A stretch of DNA of 64,000 bases from Adlercreutzia equolifaciens (GTDB taxonomy: Bacteria; Actinomycetota; Coriobacteriia; Coriobacteriales; Eggerthellaceae), in contig NZ_JARFIK010000002.1 in assembly GCF_029076695.1 (NCBI RefSeq), positions 806,001 to 870,000 of the forward strand. The letters are read 5' to 3'. Numbering within the stretch: position 1 is the stretch's first letter; every line of letters begins with the position of its first letter. This document shows, piece after piece, positions 53,012-62,059 of this stretch. The position numbers and the translations under genes are program-made. The notes below the pieces were generated by a model that saw only the letters and a program-made list of their open reading frames with translations, searched no databases and had not been told where the DNA came from.

Positions 53012-53389
53012 ATGGGTAGTTTCAAACTCGGAGGCATGACCTTCGGCTCGCTGTTCAAAAAGCCCGAGACCATCCTGTACCCGTTCGAGCAGAAGCCGGC
53101 CCCGGCGGGTCTCAAGGGCCACGTGGCCAACGACGCCGCCCGCTGCATTCTGTGCGGTATCTGCCAGAAGTGCTGCCCCGCCGATGCTATTGTGGTGGAG
53201 AAGAAAGAGCGCACGTGGTCCATCGATCCGTTCCGCTGCGTGCAGTGCGGTTCCTGCGTTCGCCAGTGCCCGAAGCACTGCCTGACCATGGAGCCCACCT
53301 ACACGGCCGTGGCCACGGCCCAGTCCTGCACGGTGGTGACGGTGCCCGATCCGAAAAAGGAGGCGGCGGCCGCCGAAGCCACGGCTTAA
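53012..53389 (+). CDS. echF: Ech hydrogenase polyferredoxin subunit EchF
   Basis: 125 residues with two 4Fe-4S motifs: CILCGICQKCCP (Cys45/48/51 and 55) and CVQCGSCVRQCP (Cys76/79/82/86). It takes electrons from soluble ferredoxin and passes them to EchC. Last gene of the operon; the Ala/Glu-rich tail is short. A hairpin terminator follows about 100 bp later (53490-53520). Confidence 0.95.
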   Translation: MGSFKLGGMTFGSLFKKPETILYPFEQKPAPAGLKGHVANDAARCILCGICQKCCPADAIVVEKKERTWSIDPFRCVQCGSCVRQCPKHCLTMEPTYTAVATAQSCTVVTVPDPKKEAAAAEATA

Positions 53390-53489
53390 GCGTCCTTGTG
53401 ACCAAATTGTAATCTACGGAGTGTCAGGAACTCCGTGGTGACCATGGGGAAGCCGTGCGCTTCTGATAAAATCGAAAAGCGAGACAACC

Positions 53490-53520
53490 GTCCGGGCTCC
53501 TCGAGGAGTCCGGACTTTTT
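53490..53520 (+). terminator. Terminator of the ech operon
   Basis: GTCCGG-GCTCCTCGAGGAGT-CCGGAC followed by TTTTT. It separates ech from the pgsA-to-paaK gene run. Confidence 0.8.
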
Positions 53521-53541
53521 GAGAGACAGAAAGGTAGGGGC

Positions 53542-54207
53542 ATGCCCGACACGCACACCACCGCTTCGGCCCCAGAAGAGGTCACGTCGAAAATCTTCAC
53601 CTTGGCCAACGTGGTGTCCTTTGTCCGTTTGTGCATGGTCCCCGTTTACCTGGTTCTTTTGCTCAACGGCTATAACTTGGCGGCCACCTTGGTGTTTGCC
53701 GCCTCGGCCTTCACCGATTTTCTCGATGGCCAAATTGCCCGGCGCACCCATACGGTGTCACGGTTGGGGCAAATCCTCGACCCGGCGGTGGATCGTATCC
53801 TTATGATCACGGGCGTTTTAGGCGTCTTTTTGGTGGGTCGCATTCCTCTGTGGGTCATTATCGTGGTGGTGGTGCGCGATGCCTACCTGCTCATTGCCGG
53901 CGGTTGGCTGCTGTCCCGCTTCCACATTCGCGTTCCTGTTATTTATCCGGGGAAGTTCGCTACCACGTTTCTGTTCATCGGCTTTTCCGGCCTGCTTTTG
54001 AACTGGCCTCTTATTCCCGGCTTGGGTTGGTGCGATTTCTCCTGGCTGCCTGGTTTTAACGGCGCGTTGGTGTCCTGGGGTATTTGGTTCATTTATGCAG
54101 GGCTGGTGCTGTCGCTGGGCGTCACGGTGTACTACAGCGTGGCCGGAGCGAAAAAACTTGCCGCCGTCTTATCGCAGAAAAGCACCGCGGGCGATGGCGA
54201 CGTCTAA
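53542..54207 (+). CDS. CDP-alcohol phosphatidyltransferase (PgsA-like)
   Basis: Membrane enzyme attaching an alcohol phosphate (probably glycerol 3-phosphate) to CDP-diacylglycerol for phospholipid synthesis. The CAP signature D-x2-DG-x2-AR-x8-G-x3-D-x3-D is complete (DFLDGQIARRTHTVSRLGQI then LDPAVDR). 221 residues, about six helices. ATG 53542 shortly after the ech terminator. The last 14 nt overlap the vanW-type gene. PgsA is most likely; other CDP-alcohol transferases cannot be excluded. Confidence 0.88.
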   Translation: MPDTHTTASAPEEVTSKIFTLANVVSFVRLCMVPVYLVLLLNGYNLAATLVFAASAFTDFLDGQIARRTHTVSRLGQILDPAVDRILMITGVLGVFLVGRIPLWVIIVVVVRDAYLLIAGGWLLSRFHIRVPVIYPGKFATTFLFIGFSGLLLNWPLIPGLGWCDFSWLPGFNGALVSWGIWFIYAGLVLSLGVTVYYSVAGAKKLAAVLSQKSTAGDGDV

Positions 54208-56575
54208 GCGTCCCGCGGCCAACAACCGCGACCCCCGCAAAAAACCCACTCGTGCCGCCTCCTCTTCGAAGAAGAAGGCGGCTTCTTCGTCTTCTCGACC
54301 CGCCGCTTCGAGTCGTGCGGCCAAAAGTTCGGCAGGCGCCTCGTCGCGGACGACGCGTTCGCGCAGCGCCAGGGCGGGGGAGCCTTTGCGCATGCCGAGC
54401 CACCGTTCGAGCACTCCGGCAAAGCGCCCTGCCTCGACGCAGCGGGCAGCCGGTGCTGCGGCTTCGTCTCGTTCGCGCTCCGCATCGTCGGGCCGTCCCG
54501 CTGCTAAGCGCGGTTCCTCCCAGGGAGCGACGGCTAAAGCGGCCTCGCCGCGCAGCCCGCGCAAGGGCGCGGCGGTTCCTGCGGGGCGGACAGCAGCTTC
54601 CTCGTCTCGCAGCGCTGCCCGAAATACCACGCGGACGCCCCGCGCCGATCAACGCTCTCGGCGCATGCCGCGGCTGGTCATGGTGGTTCTGGCCGTGGTG
54701 CTCTTGGCGGTTGTCGCCGGCGGCATCGACGGCCTGATCAACGGTTCGCGCATCTACCAGGGGGTCACCCTCGGGTCCATCGATGTCTCCGGCATGACGC
54801 GCGAGGAGGCGCGGGCGGCGGTGGACGCTACCTATGGGCCGCGCGTCAAAGAGGGCTGCGGCTATATTTTCGCTAGCGAGGAGGCGGCCCAGACCCTCGA
54901 TATCGATAGCCAGCTGGCTGAGCAAGATGCCACCGCCGAGCAGTCCTCGGTGGAGGAGGCGCGCCAGAACAAGCAGCTGTGGGTGGCCGAGGCGGGCACG
55001 TTGGGAGCGCGTATCCCCGTAACCGAGCTGGTGGAGGAGGCGTTTTCCGTGGGCCGCAGCGGCGGCATCCTGGAACGCGCCGAGGCTGCTGCCCAGGGCC
55101 GAGCCATACCCGTGCGCCTTGAGTTCGACGAGGAGGCCGTAGAAGCCTTGGCCTCGGACATCGACGAGACTATCGGCGACCCGCAGAAGGACTGGGGCAT
55201 CGCCATCGAGGACGGCGCGGTGTCGGTGACCGAGGGCCATGACGGGACCATTGTGAGCCGCGAGGATCTTCAGAATCGCCTCCAAGAGGGCTATCTCAGC
55301 GCTGAGAGCAGCAAGTTCTCCTTTGTGGCCGAGGCTCACTATGCACCGCTGCGCATCGATGAGGCGTCGGCTCAGGTCACGGCCGATTTCGTGCAGGCCG
55401 TGCTCGACCGAGGCGTGGCCTTTGGCTTCGAGGGCGATGTCTGGGACGTGGCCGGATCGGCCCTGGGCCCCTGGATCACCACCACGGTGGAGGGCTCGGA
55501 AGGCGCGTGGCGCCTGGTGCCCTCCATCGACGCCTCTGTGGCTCGAGCCGACTTGCTCGCGCTGATCCGAGGCGCCGGATTCACCTCCGGAGCCACCGTG
55601 TCCTTCCAGCGCGAGGGGAGCGAGGTGTGGGTGCTTACGGCTTCTGGGTCGCGCTATCCCCAGCTGGCCGACGCTGTAGCCGCGGCCGATACGGACTTGT
55701 TCGGCGCTTTCGCCTCTTCGGGGTCGACCACGGTGGCCGAGGACGTGCCCCAGGTAACCATCGATTGGGGGGCGGCTCCCGAGCGCAGTACTTTCGAAGA
55801 GGCGCTCGATCTGGGGCTTATCAGCGAAATTTCCACCTTCACCACCGAATACAACGACAGTCCCTCCACGGCCAATCGCCGCCACAATATCCACCGTGCC
55901 GCTGATTTGCTGAACAATTCCGTGGCGCCGGCCAATGGGGGCACCTGGTCGTTCAACGATACCGTGGGCGAGGCGTCCGTGGAGTCCGGCTTCCAGGCGG
56001 CCCATGCCATCATCAACGGCGAGTACGACGACGCCATCGGCGGTGGTATCTGCCAGGTAGCCACCACGGTGTTCAACGCCGTGTACGAAGCGGGTTTTCC
56101 TGTGACCGAGCGCCGCAACCACTCCCTCTACATCTCCAGCTATCCCACGGGTCGCGATGCGGCCATCGCCTATCCTGATCTTGACCTCACATGGGAAAAT
56201 GACAGTTCTTCTGATGTTTTGGTGCGGGCTCGCTACACCGACAGCACCCTAACCGTTACACTGTATGGCATCGACCCGGGCTATGTGGTCACCACGAAAA
56301 CCGGGGATTGGGCCGAAGGCGAGGCCTATCGAACTAAAACCCAGGTCGACGAGAACGAGCCCGAGGGCACCCGCTACGTCAAGACGACGGGGGCCGACGG
56401 GCGCAGCGTCACCGTGCACCGCACGGTGCGCGATAGAAGTGGGAATGTGCGGCACGAAGAGGACTTCACGTCCAATTACGCGCCCATCGACGAGGTGATC
56501 GTAGTGGGACCGAACACCCCGACGGAAAGCGACCAGGAAAAGGAGGACGACGGTGTACTTCCAACCGGAGATTGA
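54194..56575 (+). CDS. VanW-family envelope protein with G5-like domain
   Basis: 793 residues. Residues 1-158 are a low-complexity Ser/Ala/Arg/Lys/Pro tail, strongly basic, predicted cytoplasmic. One membrane helix follows (about 160-177), then an extracytoplasmic part with peptidoglycan-binding-4-like modules (VTLGSIDVSGMTREEARAAV), the VanW domain (STANRRHNIHRAADLLNN, GGGICQVATTVFNAVYEAG, RRNHSLYISSYPTGRDAAI) and a C-terminal G5-like domain. VanW proteins occur in vancomycin-resistance clusters and in many Gram-positive walls; function is unsettled. Start ATG 54194 within pgsA; the GTG-start paaK overlaps its end by 23 nt. Confidence 0.88.
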   Translation: MATSKRPAANNRDPRKKPTRAASSSKKKAASSSSRPAASSRAAKSSAGASSRTTRSRSARAGEPLRMPSHRSSTPAKRPASTQRAAGAAASSRSRSASSGRPAAKRGSSQGATAKAASPRSPRKGAAVPAGRTAASSSRSAARNTTRTPRADQRSRRMPRLVMVVLAVVLLAVVAGGIDGLINGSRIYQGVTLGSIDVSGMTREEARAAVDATYGPRVKEGCGYIFASEEAAQTLDIDSQLAEQDATAEQSSVEEARQNKQLWVAEAGTLGARIPVTELVEEAFSVGRSGGILERAEAAAQGRAIPVRLEFDEEAVEALASDIDETIGDPQKDWGIAIEDGAVSVTEGHDGTIVSREDLQNRLQEGYLSAESSKFSFVAEAHYAPLRIDEASAQVTADFVQAVLDRGVAFGFEGDVWDVAGSALGPWITTTVEGSEGAWRLVPSIDASVARADLLALIRGAGFTSGATVSFQREGSEVWVLTASGSRYPQLADAVAAADTDLFGAFASSGSTTVAEDVPQVTIDWGAAPERSTFEEALDLGLISEISTFTTEYNDSPSTANRRHNIHRAADLLNNSVAPANGGTWSFNDTVGEASVESGFQAAHAIINGEYDDAIGGGICQVATTVFNAVYEAGFPVTERRNHSLYISSYPTGRDAAIAYPDLDLTWENDSSSDVLVRARYTDSTLTVTLYGIDPGYVVTTKTGDWAEGEAYRTKTQVDENEPEGTRYVKTTGADGRSVTVHRTVRDRSGNVRHEEDFTSNYAPIDEVIVVGPNTPTESDQEKEDDGVLPTGD

Positions 56576-57860
56576 GACCATGCCGCGCGAGGAGCTGCGC
56601 GAATTGCAGGTGGAGCGCCTGCGCGAATCGCTGCGCAACGCCTATGAGAACGTGGAGCTGTATCGCCAGCGCTTCGATGAGGCCGGCGTTACTCCCGACG
56701 ATCTGCAATCCCTCGAGGATCTGCAGAAGTTTCCCTTTGTGGTGAAGCAGGACATGCGCGATGCCTATCCCTTCGGCATGTTCGCCCGCGAGAACGCCGA
56801 CGTGGCCCGCATCCACGCCTCCTCGGGCACCACGGGCCAAGCTACCGTGGTGGGTCACACCGCCTCCGACCTCAAGAACTGGGGCGACTGCTTCGCCCGC
56901 GGCATTGCCATGGTGGGCGGCACGAAGGATTCCACCATTCAGGTATCCTACGGCTACGGTCTGTTCACCGGTGGCCTTGGGGCCCATGCCGGCGGCGAGG
57001 CCATGGGCTGCACCGTCATCCCCACATCCTCGGGGAATACGAAGCGCCAGATTCAGATGATGAAGGACTGCAAGACCGACATCCTCTGCTGCACGCCTTC
57101 CTATGCTCTGCTCATTGCCGACACGGCCATTGAGATGGGCTACGATCCCGCTACCGAGTTTCAGGTTTCCGGCGGTATCTTCGGTGCCGAGCCCTGCTCC
57201 GAGAACATGCGTCAGGAAATTGCCGATAAGCTGGGCCTTCAGTACTGCGACGTGTACGGCCTCTCCGAGATCATGGGCCCGGGCGTGGCCATGGAGTGCA
57301 AGGAGCGCGGCGGTCTGCACATTGCCGAAGACCAGTTCTTCTGCGAGATCATCGATCCCGAGACCCTCGAGGTGCTTCCGGACGGCGAGGTGGGCGAGCT
57401 GGTCATCACCACGCTCACTCGCGAGTGCTCGCCTATGATCCGCTATCGCACCCGCGACGTCACTACCATTATCGACGAGCCCTGCGCCTGCGGCCGCACC
57501 CATCGCAAGATCGGGCGTCTGCTGGGCCGTACCGACGACATGCTCATCATTCGCGGCGTGAACGTGTTCCCGTCCCAGATCGAGCAGGTCATCACCGAGT
57601 TCCCGGAGATTGCCACCCAGTACCAGATCGTCCTCACCACGCGTGGCCCGCTCGATCATGTGGAGCTGCAGGTGGAAACCGAGCCCGATTTCCCCATCGA
57701 CGAGGTGCGCGCCCTGGAGGATCTGCGCAGCCGTCTGGGCGCCGCGCTCAAGAGCAATCTGCAGGTGGCCGTGGATATCAAGTTTGTGGAGCCCAAGACC
57801 ATTACCCGTTCCGAGGGCAAGGCGAAGCGCGTTATCGACCTGAGAGGGGAGACCAACTAA
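56553..57860 (+). CDS. paaK: Phenylacetate-CoA ligase-type aryl-CoA ligase, first copy
   Basis: AMP-forming ligase making aryl-acetyl-CoA from arylacetate (phenyl- or indoleacetate), ATP and CoA. Motifs: IHASSGTTGQATVVGHT (P-loop), YGYGLFTGGLGAHAGGE, YGLSEIMGPGVAMEC, GRTDDMLIIRGVNVFPSQ and the C-terminal Lys region (ITRSEGKAKRVID). 435 residues. GTG 56553 follows AAGGAGG. A second copy ends the window (63105), and iorAB lies between, so the reaction may run towards arylacetate with energy recovery or in the forward direction for uptake. Confidence 0.93.
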   Translation: MYFQPEIETMPREELRELQVERLRESLRNAYENVELYRQRFDEAGVTPDDLQSLEDLQKFPFVVKQDMRDAYPFGMFARENADVARIHASSGTTGQATVVGHTASDLKNWGDCFARGIAMVGGTKDSTIQVSYGYGLFTGGLGAHAGGEAMGCTVIPTSSGNTKRQIQMMKDCKTDILCCTPSYALLIADTAIEMGYDPATEFQVSGGIFGAEPCSENMRQEIADKLGLQYCDVYGLSEIMGPGVAMECKERGGLHIAEDQFFCEIIDPETLEVLPDGEVGELVITTLTRECSPMIRYRTRDVTTIIDEPCACGRTHRKIGRLLGRTDDMLIIRGVNVFPSQIEQVITEFPEIATQYQIVLTTRGPLDHVELQVETEPDFPIDEVRALEDLRSRLGAALKSNLQVAVDIKFVEPKTITRSEGKAKRVIDLRGETN

Positions 57861-58291
57861 TGATTTCTCAGCTGACGGTTTTTCTCACCAACGAGAAGGG
57901 GCGCCTGGCTGCGGCCACGCGCACCCTGGCCAATGCCAACATCAACATGAAGGCCCTGTTTATTGCCGATACGGCCGATTTCGGCATCCTGCGCATCTTC
58001 TGCGACACCCCCGAGCGCGCGGCCGCTGAGCTGTGCGAGGCGGGTTTTCGCGCCACGCTGACGCCGGTGATTGCCGTGTCGGTGGCCGACGAGCCCGGCA
58101 CCTTGGCCGACCTGCTCGGTTTCTGCGAGGGCGCCTCCATGAACGTCGAGTACGGCTATTGCTTCTGCACGGCCGACGGCCGCGCCATTGACGTTTTGAA
58201 GATTGAAGGGGACCAGGCCGAGGCGGTGCTTGCCGAAGCCGGGTTCACTATCCTTGCTCCGGAAGATGTCTATGCGGTCGATGCACGTTAA
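57860..58291 (+). CDS. ACT-domain-only protein, first copy
   Basis: 143 residues forming two ACT-like ligand-binding domains in tandem (about 1-68: ISQLTVFLTNEKGRLAAATR, ADFGILRIFCDTPE; about 69-140: PVIAVSVADEPGTLADLL, FCTADGRAIDVLKIEG). No catalytic domain is attached. It begins on the last base of the paaK stop codon. Such proteins accompany paaK-iorAB in other anaerobes and probably sense an aromatic amino acid or bind the ligase; the role is inference. The end overlaps the dacA-type start by 20 nt. Confidence 0.88.
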   Translation: MISQLTVFLTNEKGRLAAATRTLANANINMKALFIADTADFGILRIFCDTPERAAAELCEAGFRATLTPVIAVSVADEPGTLADLLGFCEGASMNVEYGYCFCTADGRAIDVLKIEGDQAEAVLAEAGFTILAPEDVYAVDAR

Positions 58292-59819
58292 GCTGTCGCC
58301 TTCCGTTGGTTCTGCCTGCGAGCGCACCGGTCTGAAGGGCCGGGCGCTCGCCTGTTTCTGGGCGCTCCTGTGCGCCGTGGCGCTTACGGGCGCTCTGGCG
58401 GCGCCGGCGTGGGCCGAGGTGCGGGCCACCGATGAGCTGCTGGGCCAGACGGTGGAGGAGCGCGGCGTACCAGCCGTGGCGTGTCCCAACGTCACGGCGA
58501 AGTACGCCATGCTCATGGACGACCAGGGCACGGTTTACTTCGCGCGCGACGTGAACGAGCCGTCCCATATTGCCTCCATCACGAAAGTGATGACGGCCAT
58601 CGTGGCGCTGGAGAACGCCTCGCTTGAGGATACGGTTACCGTGACGCCCGAAGCAGCACAGATTGGCGAGTCGACGGCCAGCCTTGCGGCGGGCGATACC
58701 CTCACTATGAAGGCCGCCCTGACGGGTCTGATGGTTTCCTCGGGCAACGACGCAGCCATTGCCATTGCCGATACGGTGGGCGCCATGCTGAAAACGTCCG
58801 ACGATCAATCGAACAACGAGGCCTTCGTGGCTGCCATGAACGCGAAAGCGGCCGAGCTGGGCATGAACGACACCTTGTTCGCGAACCCCCATGGTCTCGA
58901 TATCGGCGCCTACGATGACGAGATGTACAGCACGGCCCACGATGTGGCCGTCATGTGCCGCCATGCCATGGAAAACGAGACGTTCCGCGACATCGTGGCC
59001 CAGGACAAAGCCCAGATTACCGTGAAGCGCGGTAAGGAGGCCCTGGTCATCAACTTGGTGTCCACCGATCTGCTGCTGGGCGTCTACGAGGGGGCCTGCG
59101 GCATTAAGACCGGCTACACCGAGCAGGCCGGGCAGTCCTTTGCCGGCGCCTGCCAGCGCGATGGCTCCTACCTCTACGCCATCGTTCTGGGCGCCCCTTC
59201 GGAGAACGGGCGCTTTGAGGATGCCGAGACGCTCTTCGATTGGGTGTACAACAACCAGGTGGACTACCCGCTGGCTCACACCAGCCAAACCACCACCATG
59301 ACCGTGGACGGTACGGCCACCGAGGTGCCCCTCATTGCCGAGGTACCGTTTACCGCGTGGCCCGACAAGCGCGTCAAGGCCACGCTGGCCGATCCGACGG
59401 CCTCTGTTGAGGTGTTTGCGTTCGAGGGCAACGTCAGCCAGGAGTTCGTGTATGCTGATCTGAGCGGATCCGTTGCCGTGGGCGACGTGGTCGGTCAGGT
59501 GAACTTCTATCAGAACAACGAGGTTATCGCTACCCAAGATCTGGTGGCCACCGAGGACGTTGCCGGCCCCGACTTCCTTCAGGGCTTGGGCATTTGGTGG
59601 GATCGACTGTGGCAGGGCCTGGGCGGCCATACCGTCGTGGCCGAGCCGCTTGTGTACAACGAGACGCCGCTCATCTACAGCAAGTCCACGACGCCCCAGG
59701 TCACCGAGACCCGGCCCGAAAAGGCCGAGCAAGAGTCCGAGGGCGATCAGTCCACCGACGAGGGTTCCAGCGAGTCCTCCCAAGATCAAGCGCCCGCTTC
59801 AGCGGGCGAGACCAACTAA
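58272..59819 (+). CDS. D-alanyl-D-alanine carboxypeptidase (peptidase S11)
   Basis: Penicillin-binding-protein 5-type enzyme trimming peptidoglycan stem peptides. A signal sequence (helix LACFWALLCAVALTGALAAP, then AWA-E) precedes the catalytic domain with SxxK (IASITKVMTA), SxN (VSSGNDAAIA) and KTG (IKTGYTEQAGQ). The Gly-rich PBP5 C-terminal domain follows (VPFTAWPDKRVKATL), with an acidic Ser/Glu-rich end. ATG 58272 fits GGAAG 6 nt upstream; ATG 58266 and 58281 are alternatives. 515 residues. A C-terminal membrane anchor is not evident. Confidence 0.93.
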   Translation: MRSMHVKLSPSVGSACERTGLKGRALACFWALLCAVALTGALAAPAWAEVRATDELLGQTVEERGVPAVACPNVTAKYAMLMDDQGTVYFARDVNEPSHIASITKVMTAIVALENASLEDTVTVTPEAAQIGESTASLAAGDTLTMKAALTGLMVSSGNDAAIAIADTVGAMLKTSDDQSNNEAFVAAMNAKAAELGMNDTLFANPHGLDIGAYDDEMYSTAHDVAVMCRHAMENETFRDIVAQDKAQITVKRGKEALVINLVSTDLLLGVYEGACGIKTGYTEQAGQSFAGACQRDGSYLYAIVLGAPSENGRFEDAETLFDWVYNNQVDYPLAHTSQTTTMTVDGTATEVPLIAEVPFTAWPDKRVKATLADPTASVEVFAFEGNVSQEFVYADLSGSVAVGDVVGQVNFYQNNEVIATQDLVATEDVAGPDFLQGLGIWWDRLWQGLGGHTVVAEPLVYNETPLIYSKSTTPQVTETRPEKAEQESEGDQSTDEGSSESSQDQAPASAGETN

Positions 59820-59834
59820 GAGAAGGAGAGAGCC

Positions 59835-60275
59835 ATGAGCGAAGTATGCCCGGTGTGCTCCCACCCCGTGTCGCCCGGCGATGCCGTTTGTCCTACCTGC
59901 GGCTTCAAGCTGCTCGGCGCCACTCAGGCCTTTAAGCCCCTGGTTATGGAGGCTGAGGAAGTAGCCGCCGTGGAGGCGGCGCCGACCCAGGCGTCCTTGA
60001 ACGTGGTGCGCGGTCCTCAGGTGGGCATGAGCTACACGCTGAAGGCCGAGCCCATGACCGTGGGCCGCAGTCCGCAGTGCTCCATCTTCCTCAACGATAT
60101 GACCGTGTCGCGCATGCACGCTACCATTGAGCCCGAAGGACGCTGCTTCGTCATCCGTGACGCCAATTCCTTCAATGGCGTGTGGGTGAACAATGAGAAC
60201 ATCGAGGCGCGCACGCTGCGCCCCGGCGATTACGTGCAGATTGGCACGTTCTGCCTGCAGTACGAGGAAAACTAA
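59835..60275 (+). CDS. FHA-domain protein with N-terminal zinc ribbon
   Basis: 146 residues. A four-Cys zinc ribbon (CPVCSHPVSPGDAVCPTCGF) is linked by about 35 residues to an FHA domain (AEPMTVGRSPQCSIFLNDMT, VSRMHATIEPE, NSFNGVWVNN), which binds phosphothreonine. It probably reads Ser/Thr kinase signals; no kinase is in the window. Between dacA and iorA, so it may link envelope synthesis to signalling. ATG 59835 follows AAGGAGAGAG. Confidence 0.92.
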   Translation: MSEVCPVCSHPVSPGDAVCPTCGFKLLGATQAFKPLVMEAEEVAAVEAAPTQASLNVVRGPQVGMSYTLKAEPMTVGRSPQCSIFLNDMTVSRMHATIEPEGRCFVIRDANSFNGVWVNNENIEARTLRPGDYVQIGTFCLQYEEN

Positions 60276-60325
60276 GGTACCGCCGCGGTCTGGGGAGGCC
60301 GCCTGAGAAGACGAGGAAAGAGTCT

Positions 60326-62050
60326 ATGGAGTTGATGTCGGGAAACGAGGCCATCGCTCAGGGCGCCTGGGAAGCCGGGTGCACCATCGGCGTGGCCTAT
60401 CCGGGTACTCCGTCCACGGAAACGCTCGAGGCGTTTGCGAAGAAGGACGATGTGTACGCTGAATGGTGCGTGAATGAGAAGGTAGCCGTCGAGGTGGGTG
60501 TCGGCGCTTCGGCAGCCGGCGCGCGCGTGCTGGCCACCATGAAGCATGTCGGCGTGAACGTGGCTGCCGACCCCTTGTTCACCGCGGCCTATACCGGCGT
60601 CGGGGGCGGCTTCGTCATTCTGGCCGCCGACGATCCGGGCATGTACTCCTCGCAGAACGAGCAGGACTCCCACTACTACGCCATGGCGGCGGCGCTTCCG
60701 TGCCTCGATCCCGCGGATTCTGCCGAGGCCCTGCAGTTCACCCGCGAGGCCTTCGAGCTGTCCGAGCGCTTCGACGTGCCCTTCCTCATTCGCTCCAGTG
60801 TGCGTATCTCGCACACGAAGACGCCGGTGGAGCCCGGCGAGCGCCAGCCGGTGCCGCTGCGTCCTTACGAAAAGGACCCGCGCAAATGGGTGATGATGCC
60901 CGCGTTCGCCAAACCGCGTCGTCTTGTCCAGCTGGACCGCATCGATGCCTTGCGCGACTGGGTCGAGGACTGTCCCTACAACAAGATCGAGCGCCGCGGG
61001 TCGGCGGTGGGCGTGGTCTGCGCCGGCGCGGTCTACCAGCATGTGGTGGAGGCGCTGCCCGATGCCAGCGTCTTCAAGTTGGGCGTCACGTGGCCCCTGC
61101 CGGCTCAGGCTCTGCGCGATTTCGCTGCCTCAGTGGATAACCTCTACGTGGTGGAGGAGGCGTCCACCTATCTAATCGACGCGGTGCGCGCCTGCGAGGT
61201 AACCGTGACCGAAACCCCGCATCCGCTGCCCCGCGCCGGCGAGCTGACCCCCGGCTTGGTTCGTGCTGCCTTTGGTGGGGAAGAGCTGCCCCATGCGGCT
61301 CCCGTGGAGGGCTTGCCCCCCCGACCGCCGGCGCTGTGTGCCGGATGTCCTCATCGCTTGGTGTTCAAGGAGCTTTCCCGTATGAAGGCCATCGTCACCG
61401 GCGATATCGGCTGCTATACCTTGGGCGCCTTGCCGCCGCTGTCGGCCATGGACACCACGGTGGATATGGGTGCCTCGGTCTCTATGTCCCATGGCTTCGA
61501 GCTTGCCTTGGCGGGCATCGACCACAAGCCCGTGGTGGCGGTCATCGGTGACTCCACCTTCGCCCATTCGGGCTTGAGTTCGCTCATCTCTACCGTGTAC
61601 AACCAGGGCTCGGGCACCGTGTGCGTGCTCGACAACCGCACGACGGCTATGACCGGCCGCCAGGGAAATCCTTTCAACGGCGTGACGCTTCAGGAGCGGC
61701 CGAGCCGCGAGCTGAACATCGAGGCCGTTGTGACGGCTCTAGGCGTCGAGGACGTGCGGGTGATCGACCCCAACGATGCCGAGGCCGTGCGCACGGCCTT
61801 GAAGGAGGCCACGGCTTTCGAGGGCCTCTCGGTGCTGGTGTTCCGTTCTCCCTGCGTGTTGTTGGAGCGCGTGAACAAGACGCCTTACGAGGTTACCAGC
61901 AAATGCACCGCTTGCGGCGTGTGCGCCACCCTGGGCTGCCCGGCCATCGCCCGCGATGAGATGGGCGTGGCCTACATCGATCGCGCCCAGTGCATCGGGT
62001 GCGGCCAGTGCGCGCAATACTGCCGCTTCGACGCCATCGTCAAGGAGTAG
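60326..62050 (+). CDS. iorA: Indolepyruvate ferredoxin oxidoreductase alpha subunit
   Basis: Oxidatively decarboxylates aryl-pyruvates (indole-, phenyl-, hydroxyphenylpyruvate) to aryl-acetyl-CoA with reduction of ferredoxin. 574 residues: the pyrimidine-binding part (VAYPGTPSTETLEAFAKKDD, EWCVNEKVAVEVGVGAS, MKHVGVNVAADPLF), a TPP-binding part (GDIGCYTLGALPPLSAMDT, VIGDSTFAHSGLSSLI), and two C-terminal 4Fe-4S motifs (CTACGVCATLGCP, CIGCGQCAQYC). Start ATG 60326 after GAGGAAAGAG. It forms an operon with iorB (9-nt gap). Confidence 0.95.
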   Translation: MELMSGNEAIAQGAWEAGCTIGVAYPGTPSTETLEAFAKKDDVYAEWCVNEKVAVEVGVGASAAGARVLATMKHVGVNVAADPLFTAAYTGVGGGFVILAADDPGMYSSQNEQDSHYYAMAAALPCLDPADSAEALQFTREAFELSERFDVPFLIRSSVRISHTKTPVEPGERQPVPLRPYEKDPRKWVMMPAFAKPRRLVQLDRIDALRDWVEDCPYNKIERRGSAVGVVCAGAVYQHVVEALPDASVFKLGVTWPLPAQALRDFAASVDNLYVVEEASTYLIDAVRACEVTVTETPHPLPRAGELTPGLVRAAFGGEELPHAAPVEGLPPRPPALCAGCPHRLVFKELSRMKAIVTGDIGCYTLGALPPLSAMDTTVDMGASVSMSHGFELALAGIDHKPVVAVIGDSTFAHSGLSSLISTVYNQGSGTVCVLDNRTTAMTGRQGNPFNGVTLQERPSRELNIEAVVTALGVEDVRVIDPNDAEAVRTALKEATAFEGLSVLVFRSPCVLLERVNKTPYEVTSKCTACGVCATLGCPAIARDEMGVAYIDRAQCIGCGQCAQYCRFDAIVKE

Positions 62051-62059
62051 GGGAGAGCT

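Noticed and set aside
54122-56122. 666-residue minus-strand frame opposite the vanW-type gene
   Set aside because: Mirror of the low-complexity and GC-rich coding strand; no start context or motif.
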